DNA from: Anaspis maculata
Taxonomy: Eukaryota > Arthropoda > Insecta > Coleoptera > Scraptiidae
Length of the DNA stretch: 64,000 nucleotides
Reading direction: 5' to 3'
NCBI GenBank assembly: GCA_949128115.1
Contig: OX421966.1
Coordinates: 68,383,416 to 68,447,415 of the forward strand
The translations under genes and the position numbers were made by a program. Below the pieces are notes generated by a model, which saw nothing but the letters and a program-made list of their open reading frames with translations, was not told the DNA's origin and searched no databases. Of this stretch, positions 12,258-23,437 are shown piece after piece (the first letter of the stretch is position 1; each line of letters begins with the position of its first letter).

Positions 12258-12840
12258 AGGGGTTTCAACTCGACATCCTCGAGGTGGGCTAGAACTCATC
12301 GTGGAGGGAACGCGACTCAGCATCCTGGAGGGGGTTCGAAACTCTTCGTCAACGGGTCCCAACTCTACGACTTGGAGAAGGGTCGAAACTCAACACCGGA
12401 AGGGCCTTGGCACATCGACCTGGAGAAGGGCTGGAACTCGTCGTCGGAGGGCTCTGACTCGACACCTGAAGGCGGATCAAGACTCAACGTCCAAGGGCTC
12501 TGACTCGACATCCTAGAGACGGGTTGCAACTCAACGGGGGAAGCAACTCATCAGTCTCTCGGAGGGTCAAAACTCAACCTGGAGGGTTCTCGACTCAGCG
12601 TGCCCCCAAGGGGACCAAAACACGACTCCGAAGGGTTCCAACTCGGCTTTCTCCAGGGGGCTGAAGGCACATCAGCCGGGGGAAATCGACTCGTCATTTT
12701 CCAAGTGGGCTGGGACTCATCATTGGGGCTTCGACGCTTCGGCCTCTAGGAGGGTCGCGACGCAACATAAACGGGTTCTAACTCAGCTTCCTCGAAGGGG
12801 ACTAAAACTCTTCGCTAACAGGCCCGCAGAAGCACTCGGC
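12258..12840. repeat. GC-rich minisatellite with GGG..ACTCGACATCC units
   Basis: A degenerate unit of about 25-30 bp recurs roughly twenty times, in forms such as GGGCTCTGACTCGACA and GGGTTCCAACTCGGC. Each has a G run, an ACTC core and a trailing CTCGAGG or TGGAG phrase. Spacing varies because of small indels. The open frame at 12301-12516 is repeat-derived: its translation is a low-complexity string of S, T and R. Confidence 0.75.
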
Positions 12841-14440
12841 AGCGGACGCGACAAGTCGGGAGCGGACGGCAGCCCAGGAGGATTGGTCCAGGTACCACGG
12901 TCAATCTCCGGCGATATCCTCCATTCCCAGCAATTCGGAATATTTTATTGCATCCAAAACGATCGCGAACGGTGTATAGACAGCTCAGGTAATCCGAGAA
13001 GCCGCTGGAGAATGCGACCGGCGGTGCTAACACGTGTGAATCGGATGGTAGCGGGCGGGCGGCGGGCGGAACGTCAACACGGCAGGAGTACGGCAGCAAC
13101 TAACTGGTTGATGTGCGGGTGCTTTACTTCATATGCACCAATTCACCATTTCGTCGGGCGTCAAGCAGGAGCGGTTGTTGAATGTCGATGATGGGCCAGT
13201 AAATTATGTTATAGAGCTTTGCGGGATTTACACGAATGAATTAAATAGCTAGCGACATCTTTTAATGATGCCTTGACTCTGAATATTCACATTCTCATAC
13301 CTCGATTTCACGGCTTTGAATTATTTTCCTCCGGAATATTTTCGGCCCGCCAAATGCGGGTGGCTTCAGTATACAGGCTGTCCTGAAACTTGCGCTCAAG
13401 AGTCAACAACAAATGAGGGAAATGCTTCGAATGTGTCAGAAAAATGATGTCGATTCCAGAATTTTTTCAAATTTGAAACTAAATTTTCCTTCGATCATTA
13501 GATCCAACACGCTTGATCATCAGAGCTACAAGAATAATACTCACTCATCTGTTTCCAACATTCAGAGGCAACCCAATAAATCGGATACAAACAACAAAAT
13601 CTGACGGCTGTTCCTTCGGACTTTTTTTAAATAATCCGCAAAATATCAATTAGGAAGTCGCATGTTTTCTTTGTAGTCGGCAATGGATAGAGCATCCAAA
13701 AATATAGCTTATCAAATTATAAAAATTGAATATTGGTCCAATAATCATTGCTTGAAAAAAATATTAAATTCGGCACCCAATTCTGCACATTCGAACTGAC
13801 TAAATTATTGGCGCGCTTGGTGGTGCTGACGTTCTTTCCTATTGGTCGAAATCTCCTGAGGAAATCGTTGTTCTCACCAGTTAAGTTGGTAACGCTGGTT
13901 GTCACAAACACGTTATGTTGCTTTTTCGTGCGTGTTACTATCACATTACTATAAAATCAGAATTATCACAGTGTTTGTTTCGTTTCCTACAAAAATACCT
14001 ATCATCTTAGATAATTCCACGTTCCTTTACAAATCGTCGAAAAATTACTGCTGTCGGATTTGTCCAAGGCCAATCGGATAACTTACCAAGAGTAAATGCC
14101 ATAATATAAGTAAGATTGCCTTCTTTGCAAAGCATCCTGACTTCATTAGTGCAGAAATAAAAAACGTGGAAGCTGAAAGGTGAATGTATAATGAACACAG
14201 ACACTAGCTAACAATGTTGACGACCTTGCAAGAAGACCTTCCAGGTTATGTTTCATGTCAATGTCAGTGGGCTTCAGTGCGGAGGGGGCAATGGAAGGGA
14301 AGACCAATCAGAGGATCTTTCGACATCAATACATCACACCAATAAAAATGCGTTTGCGGTCACGTGATTTTTCTGAAATTTTTCTAGATTTTCGAACTGA
14401 TAGACTAGGATCATTTTTGAAATAGTGGCCTGGAAAGTGG
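12841..14440. other. Unassigned DNA
   Basis: No repeat array or long inverted repeat is visible. An isolated ATACAGGCTGTCCTGAAAC near 13370 resembles the CAGGGTG ends of the palindromic elements but has no partner here. The overlapping opposite-strand frames near 12815-13191 and 13717-14204 are under 103 codons and unrecognised. Confidence 0.4.
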
Positions 14441-14442
14441 TT

Positions 14443-16757
14443 CTAGCGGCAAGTCATGTTAAAGTTTGGCAACATATTATTTTGTTTTAAGGGTATTTGG
14501 ACCTCGCTGAATACGAAAACCATTGTTGCCAAGCGAAGTTTTGCACCGGAAGCCCGCAATGAGGGGGTAAAGGGGGGGAAGACCAAAAATCACCATTTTC
14601 CATCATTTTTGATACCGGCACTGAGACCTGTCATCAGTGTGGAGTGAATTACATCGTATCTTGATAACCTGAGGTCTTATACTATCATCTTGACATGATT
14701 ACTGTCAAAATTTCCATAGGGGGGCGACTGGTAGGGGGAATGTTGACTGCGAAGATGATTCTTCTTTTCTCTTGATTTTGAGTGAATATATACATGTTTG
14801 GTATCTTTTCCTATAAAGTTTCATATTCTCGGTTCAATTATGGTGTCAAAATTGCAATAAGAGCAAATTTGAACAAGTTTTAGATGATAAAACATGTTTT
14901 TTTGTCAATATTTTTTTACCACTTTGAACTGTGTTATTCATTGCAAATCGGCATTTTTTTCTTAAAATTCTTGCGTATAGTTCGTTAGTCTGGTGTATTT
15001 CACACAATACAGTCATGTAACTGATGTGCCTTTAACTTTTGAAATATGAAAAAAATATTTTTTTGTGAAAACTGTTTGGCGCTACTTTTCAACTTTATTT
15101 TTTGCTATTATTTTATTGTATGATGGAAAACGGTGGTCCTCCACCTCATAATTATAAAGAAAACCTCAGCTGAGATATTCTAGAATGTACTTTTTCCAAA
15201 AGAAGAGTTTTTCATGTCAGAACCTGATGCCCAGTGGGCAAGACTCCTCTCAGAGAGGCCAGAGATGTTCTGTTGAGCTCGAGAAACGGTTATTGAGATA
15301 CAGAGAGGTTACCTTGTTCCAACTTTTTTGTGATGTTCTCTTGAGCTCCAAATATGTTACCACTTCTGCACTTCTTTGAGATGTTCTATCAAGCTCCAAA
15401 GAGGTTACCTTTTTCCAACTTCTCTATGATGTTCTCTCAAGCTCCAAAGAAGGTTACCTTTCTAGACCTTATTCAAAATGTTTCATAAAATTATAAAGCT
15501 CCAAAGGTCACCTTGAGGTTACCTTTCTCCAACTTCTCTAAGAAGTTCTATTTCAGCTCAAAAAAAAATTATTTTCTTTGGTATGTTTGATTATGCTCTA
15601 AAAAAGGTTACCTTTTTGGATTTCCGTGAGATGATCTATCAAACCTCCAAGAAAAGTTACCTTTTTCGAACGTCTTGGGCAGGTGTTCTCTACTATCAAC
15701 CTCTAAAAAAGAACAACTCCTCAAAATTTACGTTCATGAGATGTACCTATATTCGAAAAAGCCGCATTCCTCTAATAATACCCAGGGAAGAGGTGGATAA
15801 AGAGATTTTGAAATCGAATGTAATAAATGTGAATGATAAAACCTGTAATTGTATTATTCAACTTAACGTTTAGGGTAATGTACGTATCTGCCTTCGGTTA
15901 CGGCAAGTTCTCTTCAGTTTCATTAGCGTTTTTTTTTTAATTCTATAAATTATGATATCTCAATGCAAATCGGAGTTTTTTTTCGATAATTCTTGCGTAA
16001 TAAGTTAGTCTGGTGTATTTTACACAATACATTCACATACTAAGTCTGTCTTCACTTTTTAAAATATGAAAAACTTTAGTTTTGATCATACATACATCAT
16101 ACAGCAAAAAACAAAGTTGAAAAGTAGGGCCAAAGAATTTCCAGAATTTTTTTTTCTCTACATATTCAAAAAAGTAGAGGCGAATCAATTGGATGCCTAT
16201 ATCATGGTAAATACATGAGACTAACGAACTACGCAAGAATTTTGAGAGAAAATGCCGATTTGCAGTAAAATAACACCGTTGAAAGACGTGAAAAAATATT
16301 GACAAAAATATGTTTTATCATGTGAAACTTGTTCAAACTCGCTTCTATTGCAATTTAAACACCATAGTTGAATAGGGAATATGAAACTTAATCGGAAACG
16401 ATACCAAACATGTTTATATTCACTCAAAATCGAGAGAAAAGAAGAATCATCTACACAGTCAACATTCCCACCACCAGTCTTCCTCGTCTAGAAATTTTGA
16501 CAGTAATTATGTCAATATGGTAGTATAAGACCTCAGTGAATCAAGATATGATGTAATTTACTTCACGTTAATGACAGGTCGCAGTCTTGACATCAAAAAT
16601 GGTGAAAAATAGTGATTTTTGGTCTTCCCTCCTCTTTACCCCCCCATTGCGGGCTTCCGGTGCAAAATTCGGCTTGGCAACAATGGTTTTCATATCCAGC
16701 GGGGTCCGAATACCCTTAAAACGTATGTTGCCAAACTTTAACATGACTTGCCTCTAG
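14443..16757. mobile_element. Palindromic element with arms of about 650 bp
   Basis: CTAGCGGCAAGTCATGTTAAAG at 14443 is matched by the complement of the bases ending at 16757. The match continues inward through mirrored landmarks: TGCACCGGAAGCCCGCAATG with a G run, GTCTTATACTA, GAATGTTGACTG, AACATGTTT and TTGCAAATCGGCATTTTT. Weaker pairing (GACTAGGATC at 14404, GATCCTAGAC near 16779) suggests the true ends may lie further out. The loop (about 15100-16100) holds a satellite. The phrase AATGCAAATCGGNNTTTTTT...GTTAGTCTGGTGTATTT occurs in the left arm near 14940-15000 and again in direct orientation near 15960-16020, which indicates rearrangement of the arm's inner end. No transposase is seen. 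Confidence 0.8.
15235..15720. repeat. Satellite with AAGCTCCAAAGAGGTTACCTTT units
   Basis: The unit recurs about seven to eight times at spacings near 50-65 bp. Conserved parts are GAGCTCCAAA, GGTTACCTTTTTCCAACTTC and GATGTTCTCT. Copies diverge towards both ends. The array occupies the loop of the palindromic element at 14443-16757. Confidence 0.7.
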
Positions 16758-17041
16758 CATTGCTTTTTATCCGAAAAGATCCTAGACCATGATTATAATC
16801 AGAGAAAAAAGAATTGTGTGTGATTTCACATAGGGAGTGTACAATAGTATGGTTGAAATTACAGGAAACAAATACTTCCAGTCATTTTTGAAAAACTTGC
16901 AACATCCTAATTGTGCTCGAAATTCTTCCGTATAATTAATCATGCCCAAGCTTTTCTCTGAGGCTGGTTGTCCTTAGATGAATCCTAGATTCCGTAGGAG
17001 GAAGTACAACTTCACTTTCTTGGCGAAGAAAAGGGATTTGA

Positions 17042-17501
17042 GGCGTTCTCCAAAACAATGCCGTGAAAACAATTTCACAATGGCTCTCAGGTTGGAATAC
17101 CTATTTGGAGAAAAAACGTGCATTTAAAAATCTTACCAGATCAAAGAAAATGGAATACGATAAAGACCTGGTGGACAAGCTGCGCAACTCTGGGAATCCC
17201 ACTGTATTTTGGAAAGGCATAAAGCAGTTTCGCTCATTCTCAGCCACCCACGGCTTACCTATAGGTACTTGTTCCGGAAAGCTTTTAATCAGTAATTTAT
17301 CCTGTAGTACAGCCCTCAGAACTTTACCTTGCAGACGCCGGCAATCCGGTTTTAACGGGAAAAATCTCAAGGCTCCAGAGAAAGATGGTGTCACTTTCGA
17401 GTTTTTTAAGGCCTTCCTTGACAACTGGAAATACTACCTGTGCACTCTTTTCAACAATATTTTAACATAATGAAGTTATCTCAAAGAGTTGGTCAGACAT
17501 T
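17042..17501 (+). pseudogene. LINE pol fragment, linker upstream of the RT domain
   Basis: An open frame from about 17042 to 17470 encodes a basic segment, including RAFKNLTRSKKMEYDKDLVDKL and NPTVFWKGI, followed by FFKAFLDNWKYYLCTLFNNIL. This order, a K/R-rich linker then NP..FWK and then LFN.IL, is the known layout between endonuclease and reverse transcriptase in LINE proteins. The frame has no ATG at its start and is truncated upstream. It ends near ATT at 17499-17501, where the element at 17502-19419 is inserted. The coding sense resumes at 19423 with residues VLTTLHKKGPVNDH, which follow naturally, so the two pieces belong to one copy. It is defective and not a host gene. Confidence 0.85.
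17499..17501. repeat. 3-bp target duplication ATT, left copy
   Basis: ATT directly precedes the terminal GGGT of the inserted element and recurs at 19420-19422 directly after its terminal ACCC. The LINE frame needs only one ATT. Confidence 0.8.
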
Positions 17502-17679
17502 GGGTGGTATGCATAAAAAGTAGTAGATGCTACTACTACGGAAAAAAGTATCTACTTCGTAGTATCCTCTATTATGTATTTAGCATCTACTTCAGTTCCG
17601 AAGCATATGCTACAATAAAAAAGTTTCTACTTCAATACGGTGTAGTAAGTACTACAGCATCGTAGTATATACTACACCA

Positions 17680-18350
17680 TTTCCAACTGTATTTGCGATA
17701 ATATCAAATGTATTTCAGATTAGCGATATGTATTTGAGAAAACACCAATTGTATTTCAAATATGAGAAATGTAGTTTAGAATTTGCCAAATGTATTTTAA
17801 TTATGAGAAATGTAGTTAAGAAATTTCCAAGTGTATTAAATTTGGGAAATGTAGTTTAGAATATGCCAGTTATAAAATTGAATATTTAAATGTAGTTGAG
17901 AAAGTACCATATGAATTTTAGAACAAGGATATGTAGTTTAGAAAACGTGAATTGTAAGTGAGAAACCGCCAATTGTAGTTGAGAATTTAGAGTTCGTTTT
18001 CCTCAACAACGTTTGCTTTTTTATCACTGTTCTACCCTCAAAAAATATCTGAATCTGAAATACATTTCAAAATATCTCAAATACATCTCATCTTATCTTA
18101 AATACATCTAATGTTTTCGAAAATACAATTGGCTATTTCTCCATTGAACTTTGTGGATCTGGAATGCATTTAATTTTTTCTAAAATACATTTGGTAATAT
18201 CTCGAATACATTTCGTTAATCTGAAATACATTTCTTATTTTCTTTTTTCTAAAGTTTTCTGAAATGCACTGGCAATTTCTCAAATACATTTGGTTAATCT
18301 TGAATACATTTCATATTTTCTGAAATACATCTGAAGTTTTCTAAACTACA
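17680..18350. repeat. Two opposed arrays of TGTATTT / AAATACA motifs
   Basis: On the left, units of about 30-35 bp read CAAATGTATTTCAGATTAG or CAAATGTAGTTTAGAAA. From about 18040 the same motif appears as its complement (CTGAAATACATTT, TCTCAAATACATT). The two arrays could fold on each other around about 18000-18030. They look like amplified subterminal motifs of the host element. Confidence 0.75.
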
Positions 18351-18548
18351 GCTGGAAAAGGTGTAGTGAGCGAAATTACCTTAGTTGCAATCCAAACTAA
18401 ATTTTCTCTGTTACACCTGAAAAAATAACAATAATGTAAAAATAAGGAGCTCTAAAATTTTTACGTGCAACCGCGAAGATACAAACGGCAAATTTTAGAA
18501 TAAATATATGCACGAAGCACCGCGTACATACCTGAATAATTTGTGATA

Positions 18549-19093
18549 TACAGGATTATTCAAAAGTCCGGAACAAAATTCATAATTTTGTACCATATTT
18601 TTTTCCGAGAAAAAAAAAACGCTCGAACAGGGGGATTTCTAAAAAGGGCAAGCGGTTATTCCATGACACGTATCATGATTTATCGTCAACCCCTTAACCC
18701 CTAGCCACCCTTAGCATTTTTTTTAAAGACACCCTGACTTGGAGGGTGGAGGGGGCTCGTTTGGAAAGCTTGTCAAAAATTGTATCCAGATTTACCATTG
18801 AAAATTAGATCGAACGCTTCACCATGAAGTTTTGAGGAGCCCCAGGGTAACTCAAAAGTTCGGAACAAGATTCATAATTTCTTATCATATTTTTTCAAAA
18901 AAAAAACTGCTCGAACAGGTCGATTTTCAAAAATGGTAAGTCGTTTTTCCATGATACGTGTCATGATCTACCGTCAACCTCTCAACCCCCAGCCACTCTC
19001 AGTATTTTTTTTTTCACGTGTCATGATCTACCCTCAAGCCCTCAACTCCCAGCCACTCTTAGTATTTTTTACTAACTTTTGAATAACCCTGCA
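18549..19093. mobile_element. 545-bp TACAGGATTATTCAAAAGT element nested in the TIR element
   Basis: TACAGGATTATTCAAAAGT at 18549 is matched by the complement of ACTTTTGAATAACCCTGCA ending at 19093. The inside is mostly a direct duplication: a segment running from CAAAAGT..GGAACAA through CGCTCGAACAGG, CATGATTTATCGTCAACC and AGCCACCCTTAG occurs at about 18565-18720 and 18855-19010. A shorter third copy of its tail follows to about 19070. No coding capacity is visible. Confidence 0.75.
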
Positions 19094-19419
19094 TATTATC
19101 GTCATAGGTTCTCCGCTCTTTGTATGTTTTTACAACTGATGCACCCATAAATTTAGCCATGTTTTTGACGAGAAGTATGGTCGAGAAGTTGCTATAACAG
19201 CAACTTCGCTAAAAATGGAGTAAATACTACGAATTCATAGTAGATACTACAGATTCAGAGTAGATGCTTCAAAGGCGAAGTAGAGACTACTACGTACCGT
19301 TGTATATAGAAGCATCTACTACCTGGGCATAGTAAGTACTACGCTAGTGTAGTACATACTTCTCTTACGAAGTAGATACTTGTAGCATTAGTATCTACTA
19401 CTTTTTATGCATACGACCC

Positions 19420-19422
19420 ATT
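19420..19422. repeat. 3-bp target duplication ATT, right copy
   Basis: This matches ATT at 17499-17501. LINE coding sense resumes immediately afterwards. Confidence 0.8.
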
Positions 19423-20213
19423 GTGCTGACGACGTTACACAAAAAAGGGCCGGTCAATGACCATCACAATTAGTTATCGCGGAATAGCCTTCATAAATTC
19501 AGCAGAAGAAGTTTTCTCACCAATTCTTTTACAGAGAATGAATCTGTGGATAGAGGACTGTGAGGTGCTACCCGAATTGCAGGCTGGTTTCAGACAGGGA
19601 AGAGACTGTGGAGATAACATATCCACACTTAGTGCGGTGATTCAGTTGCATTTGAGACTTGGAAAGAGAAAAATATTTGCTGCTTTCATAGATTTCAAAC
19701 GGGCGTTCGACTCTATCGACCATTACCTCCTTTGGCAGAAGTTGTATGAGTTGGGTTTGAGTGCTAAAATTATTCGCGTACTGAAAAAATTATGTGACAG
19801 AGCGACGCTGAAGATAAGATCGAATAACCGACTATCGAAAAAGTTCCCAGTATCCGCCGGAGTGCTGATACAGGGGGAATGTCTCAGTCCGACTCTTTTT
19901 GCCCTGTTCATCTCGCGGACATGGATGCTACTCTTCGCCACAGGGGATTGAGGGGTATAAATGTGAAATAACATGCGGATGTACTCTCGCTGCTTTACGC
20001 TGACGACCTTGTTATACTGGCGGACTCTCGGGTTGATTTGAGTAGGAAGCTTGAAATTCTGGAAGAATATTCCACTAGCTTAAATCTGGGAATTGACGCT
20101 GAAAAATCAAAAAATTGTTTGTTTCTCAAAAGGGAGGGGAGGGGGGTTGCACATTGAAAAAAATCGCTTTTATTAAAAAATAAACCTCTTGAAGTAGTTT
20201 CGATGTACACATA
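19423..20213 (+). pseudogene. LINE reverse-transcriptase domain, inactivated
   Basis: This is the RT core of the same LINE. In order I see LQAGFRQGRDC, then the catalytic block AFIDFKRAFDSIDH, LYELGLSAKI, a VL.QGECLSPTLFALFI block near 19860-19910, and YADD at 19996-20007, the second catalytic motif. A +/-1 shift near 19470 separates the ND.H piece from YRGIAFINS. The frame breaks again near 19915, because the YADD piece is read in the frame of DMDATLRHRGLRGINVK, and a TAA follows that peptide. Downstream, the frame containing KNKPLEVVSMYT reaches 20210, where a second DNA element interrupts. Known function: target-primed reverse transcription by LINEs. This copy is dead. The clade is not settled; the conserved blocks fit the Jockey/CR1/R1-like range. 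Confidence 0.9.
20212..20213. repeat. TA target duplication, left copy
   Basis: TA precedes AAGTGCTCGCC at the element's left end and recurs at 23436-23437 after its right end. With one TA and the element removed, the LINE frame reads MYTYLSVPFSSSG without a break. Confidence 0.8.
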
Positions 20214-23200
20214 AAGTGCTCGCCAATTGAAATGGTCCACCCAAAAAATTTAGTCACATTCAAAGTGACATAACTCTTGAACGAATGAACTATTTTGAAT
20301 CGTTTTATGTTTTCTGATCAGCTCACGGATTCGACTATAACATGTCATGGGCGGTTTTGGGTACAGGTGTTTCGTGTCAATTATACAGGGCGCTCAATCA
20401 GGTACTGCAAAAATGGAAAAGTTTGAACTGGTCCCATTTCACAAAAAAATGGTTTTTGGTTTTTTCCAAGTGTTTTGGAAAAATGTTATTCCTATACCTT
20501 GAGGCAATTTTGAGTCTATCTCCTCCAATTACACAGTGATCTCAAAAATGCAACCTTCTGGTCTGGCATTCATATATATTCCAGTTGTTGATCGATTTTG
20601 GAAAAAAAGGACTTTTGTTGAAGCTTAAGACTCATATGAGAAGGCTCGAGGATCGAAACTGACTGAAGACAGAAATTTTGAAAAAGCGAAGGAATCAAAA
20701 GTGACCTGAATATGAAGCACCCTAGAAATCAGGTTCAGGAAAAGAACTAAATAAAAATCAGCTTGCCTCCAAACAGACTTTTCATTTCCGAACATTTTGA
20801 GGTATTTTCCGATTTAAAGTGATGAAAATTTTCGATGCAGGACCCATTTTACAAATTCACTTTTCAGTAGTAATACAATGAGTGGTACGATTATTGTCGA
20901 TAATTTTCTAGTAATATTATGAGTTATAATCCCAAAGCTGAAAATACAACGAGCCCATAGGGCGAGTTGTATTTTCTTGCATTGGGATTATAACGAAATG
21001 ATATTATTGAAAAATTATCTGACGATTAAGCGTACAACGCATTGTATTTGATAAGACTATATAATAAATTGACAGAGCGCTACCCAAGATTCTGGGTTCT
21101 ACCAGTGTTGTTCAAATGGTTGAAATTTTACAAAGAACTCTGTGGTATACACTGATTAATCAGGGTAATCTCATTCTTTACTCAAAATGGTTTTTAATAT
21201 TCACTTCATCATCATAATAAACTGCGTTCTTATTAGCGCAATAGCACTTTTTTCTTAACGTTGGCAACGGAACATCTCGAGATGCTGCGTCGGTAAAAGT
21301 CAAAAGTTGGAAACGTCATTGTTTGACGTTCGAGTTTGTATGTTAGTTGCAGTTGGAAATCGGAAGATAAAAAACCTCGTCAAAAACGCTTTCAAACAAA
21401 AAGTGCAGTAGACCTATTCAGAATCAGAAGTGGCTTTCATGCCATATATCCAGCTACACTGAAATTCCTCACCAAATTCAGGGTGCTACTGCGAAATGGA
21501 CAAATCAGAGGATATTATACCAGAGAATGGACAAGAGGGCGACAGGTTATACAATGTTATGATTGATTTTATTGAAATACTTGAAGGTTTTTCTTCTTCA
21601 GCATAAAGGGAACCTTAGACTGATCTTGGAAAGTGCAGAAGCTTCAAGAAATTCTCTAAATGAAGCAATGGAGATGGAACGTTTCGATCGATTGACACTT
21701 TGTAGCATAAAATTTTTCTCAATACAAATTATTTGTAAAAGGCAATTGAGTAAAATGCGTTATATTTGTACCGAATTTGTTCAAATAATTTAATGAAACA
21801 ATACGGAAGTAAGACAAAGTTGAGAGTCGAGGAACATACTTAAAAAAACATGATTATTGCATGAACGGTAAGTTAGTGACACGAAGTTGAGATTCAAGAC
21901 ACATACTCCAGTAAAGCATGCATGGATAGATAAAAAAACTATTGCCTACACTTTATGTTATCACAATTCACTCAAATATTGTAACAGGCTGGGGAGAAAC
22001 TTCACATGCAAAGTTGTATCTTGATTCAATGTTTTTGATGAAACCGAAGGACATTTTTCTTTGATGTAGCAGAAGCGTCTGCTTGTAATTTGAAAGCCGT
22101 TGTATAAGCAATTTTTGGTGAAGGCCGTGAGTAGATAAAATTAAGATTCCTCTTGGAAAATTAAACAGCGTGTGTCCTGTTCCCAGTTCAACAAAACTTG
22201 GGCTTCTTTTTTTCTTCTCCTATAAATCAAAAAGCACAAAATTTAACAACTAACGGTGTGGAATGAAAATTTACTAGGAAAGTGGGAATACTTATACCTT
22301 TAAATGATAGAAAATGCCCTATAATGCATGGAAAACGTTCTTGCAACGTTCAGTTTCATATATTTTGATTGTGACAACCAGTGACAACTGATCAGTGACA
22401 ACTGACAGCACTGACATCGCGTAAATGCGCTCTGAATGACAGTCACTGCCCTGGTCTGGGAGAGGGGGAAGGACCACGGTACCACAGCGATAATATTTAC
22501 GTCAAGGAGGACGCCTGTATTGCCGGGGTGGTAAGCGTAGAGACGTGCTGATTGGCTGCCTATTCGCATTTCAAGAGTTTTGATTGGTTCTTGTTCAATG
22601 TATTATATAGTCAGAAGATAATACCGGACCTTCCTCGACTGGAAATGCACGTAACCTAGGTTACCTTCTTATTGTCAAATGTTTTCTTCACATTTAAAGA
22701 GATAGGCACCAGTTCTGATCTTCGTAACCCAGGTTACGTCTATTTATAGGTGAAAAACGTCCAGTATTCTTTGTTGGAAGCATCCATTTCTGATTTGGAT
22801 TTATTGCCACAATTTTTGCTCCATACAAATGGGAAACACCTTGAAATGTTCAGAAAGAATGGTTTGTTTGAAGACAAGTTGTTATTTGTTTGATACCTTC
22901 CCTAAACCGGATCTCTAGCAAGTTTGTCATTTGAGTCATTTTTAGTTCAATTCCTTCTCCAGAATTTTCATCTCAAGTCAATTCTGATCCCCGATCTTTC
23001 TGACCTGACCCTTTAGCTTTAACAAGAGCCCTCATTTTCCAAAATCGGCCAACAACGAATAAAGTTATCACTGCAAAACTAAGAGGTTACTTTTTTGAGA
23101 TCACCCTGTAACTAAAGCAGGTAGGCAAAAGAAAATTAAAAACGATTCGAGTTATGGTTATAACAACTCCCCTGAAACACTTGGAGAAAACCAAAAACAA

Positions 23201-23435
23201 TTTCTTGTGAAATGGGACCTGTTCAAACTTTTCCATTTTTACGGTACCTGATTGGGGGCCCTGTATAATTAATACGAAACACCTGTACCAAAAATAGTCC
23301 ATGACATGTTGTAATCCAATACGTCAGAGAATTAGAGAACATAAAACGATTCAAAATAGTTCATTTATTAAAAAGTTATGACACTTTGAATGTGACTATA
23401 TTTTTTGGGTGGACCATTTCAATTGGCGAGCACTT
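20214..23435. mobile_element. 3222-bp palindromic element with TA target duplication, in the LINE
   Basis: The left end AAGTGCTCGCCAATTGAAAT is matched by the complement of the bases ending at 23435. Arms of about 500 bp follow with mirrored landmarks: GGTCCACCCAAAAAAT, TTGAATCGTTTTATG, CATGTCATGG.C..TTTTGG, ATTATACAGGGCGC, GGTACTG and CCATTTCACAAG. An internal CAGGG end-like motif lies in each arm (near 20383 and 23264). A TA duplication and long TIRs fit a Tc1/mariner-type non-autonomous element, but no transposase is visible between the arms. The interior (about 20720-22930) holds the hairpin at 20885-21035, an unrecognised 76-codon frame at 21336-21566, three CAGTGACAACT-like repeats near 22375-22410, and two palindromes of the form GTAACC.AGGTTAC near 22651 and 22725. 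Confidence 0.85.
20885..21035. repeat. 151-bp hairpin with GAGCCCATAGGGCGAG centre
   Basis: GTACGATTATTGTCGATAAT at 20885 pairs with the complement of the bases ending at 21035. Inside, GTTATAATCCCA pairs with TGGGATTATAAC, and AAAATACAACG.GCCC faces GGGC.AGTTGTATTTT. This is the same design as the hairpins at 9364-9470 and in the centre of 27115-28702. Confidence 0.75.
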
Positions 23436-23437
23436 TA
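23436..23437. repeat. TA target duplication, right copy
   Basis: TA follows the terminal GAGCACTT of the element at 20214-23435 and is followed by the resumed LINE frame. Confidence 0.75.

Larger units (their letters stand above)
17502..19419. mobile_element. 1918-bp TIR element inserted in the LINE
   Basis: The left end GGGTGGTATGCATAAAAAGT and the right end are inverted copies, with one mismatch (GGGTCGTATGC on the right) across about 26 bp. Flanking ATT copies give a 3-bp target duplication. Inside each end lie many copies of an AGTAGATACTAC-like motif. Next comes an array of TGTATTTNAGA / AAATGTAGTTTAGA units (17680-17990), mirrored by AAATACATTT units on the right (18040-18350). No protein is encoded. 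Three-bp duplications and GGG/GGC ends are known for PIF/Harbinger transposons, but those normally use TWA, so the superfamily is uncertain. A second element (18549-19093) sits inside. Confidence 0.85.

Noticed and set aside
12301..12516. Serine/threonine/arginine-rich frame
   Set aside because: It is a direct translation of the minisatellite units.
19723..20240. Minus-strand frames across the LINE reverse transcriptase
   Set aside because: They are shadows of the plus-strand RT coding sequence.
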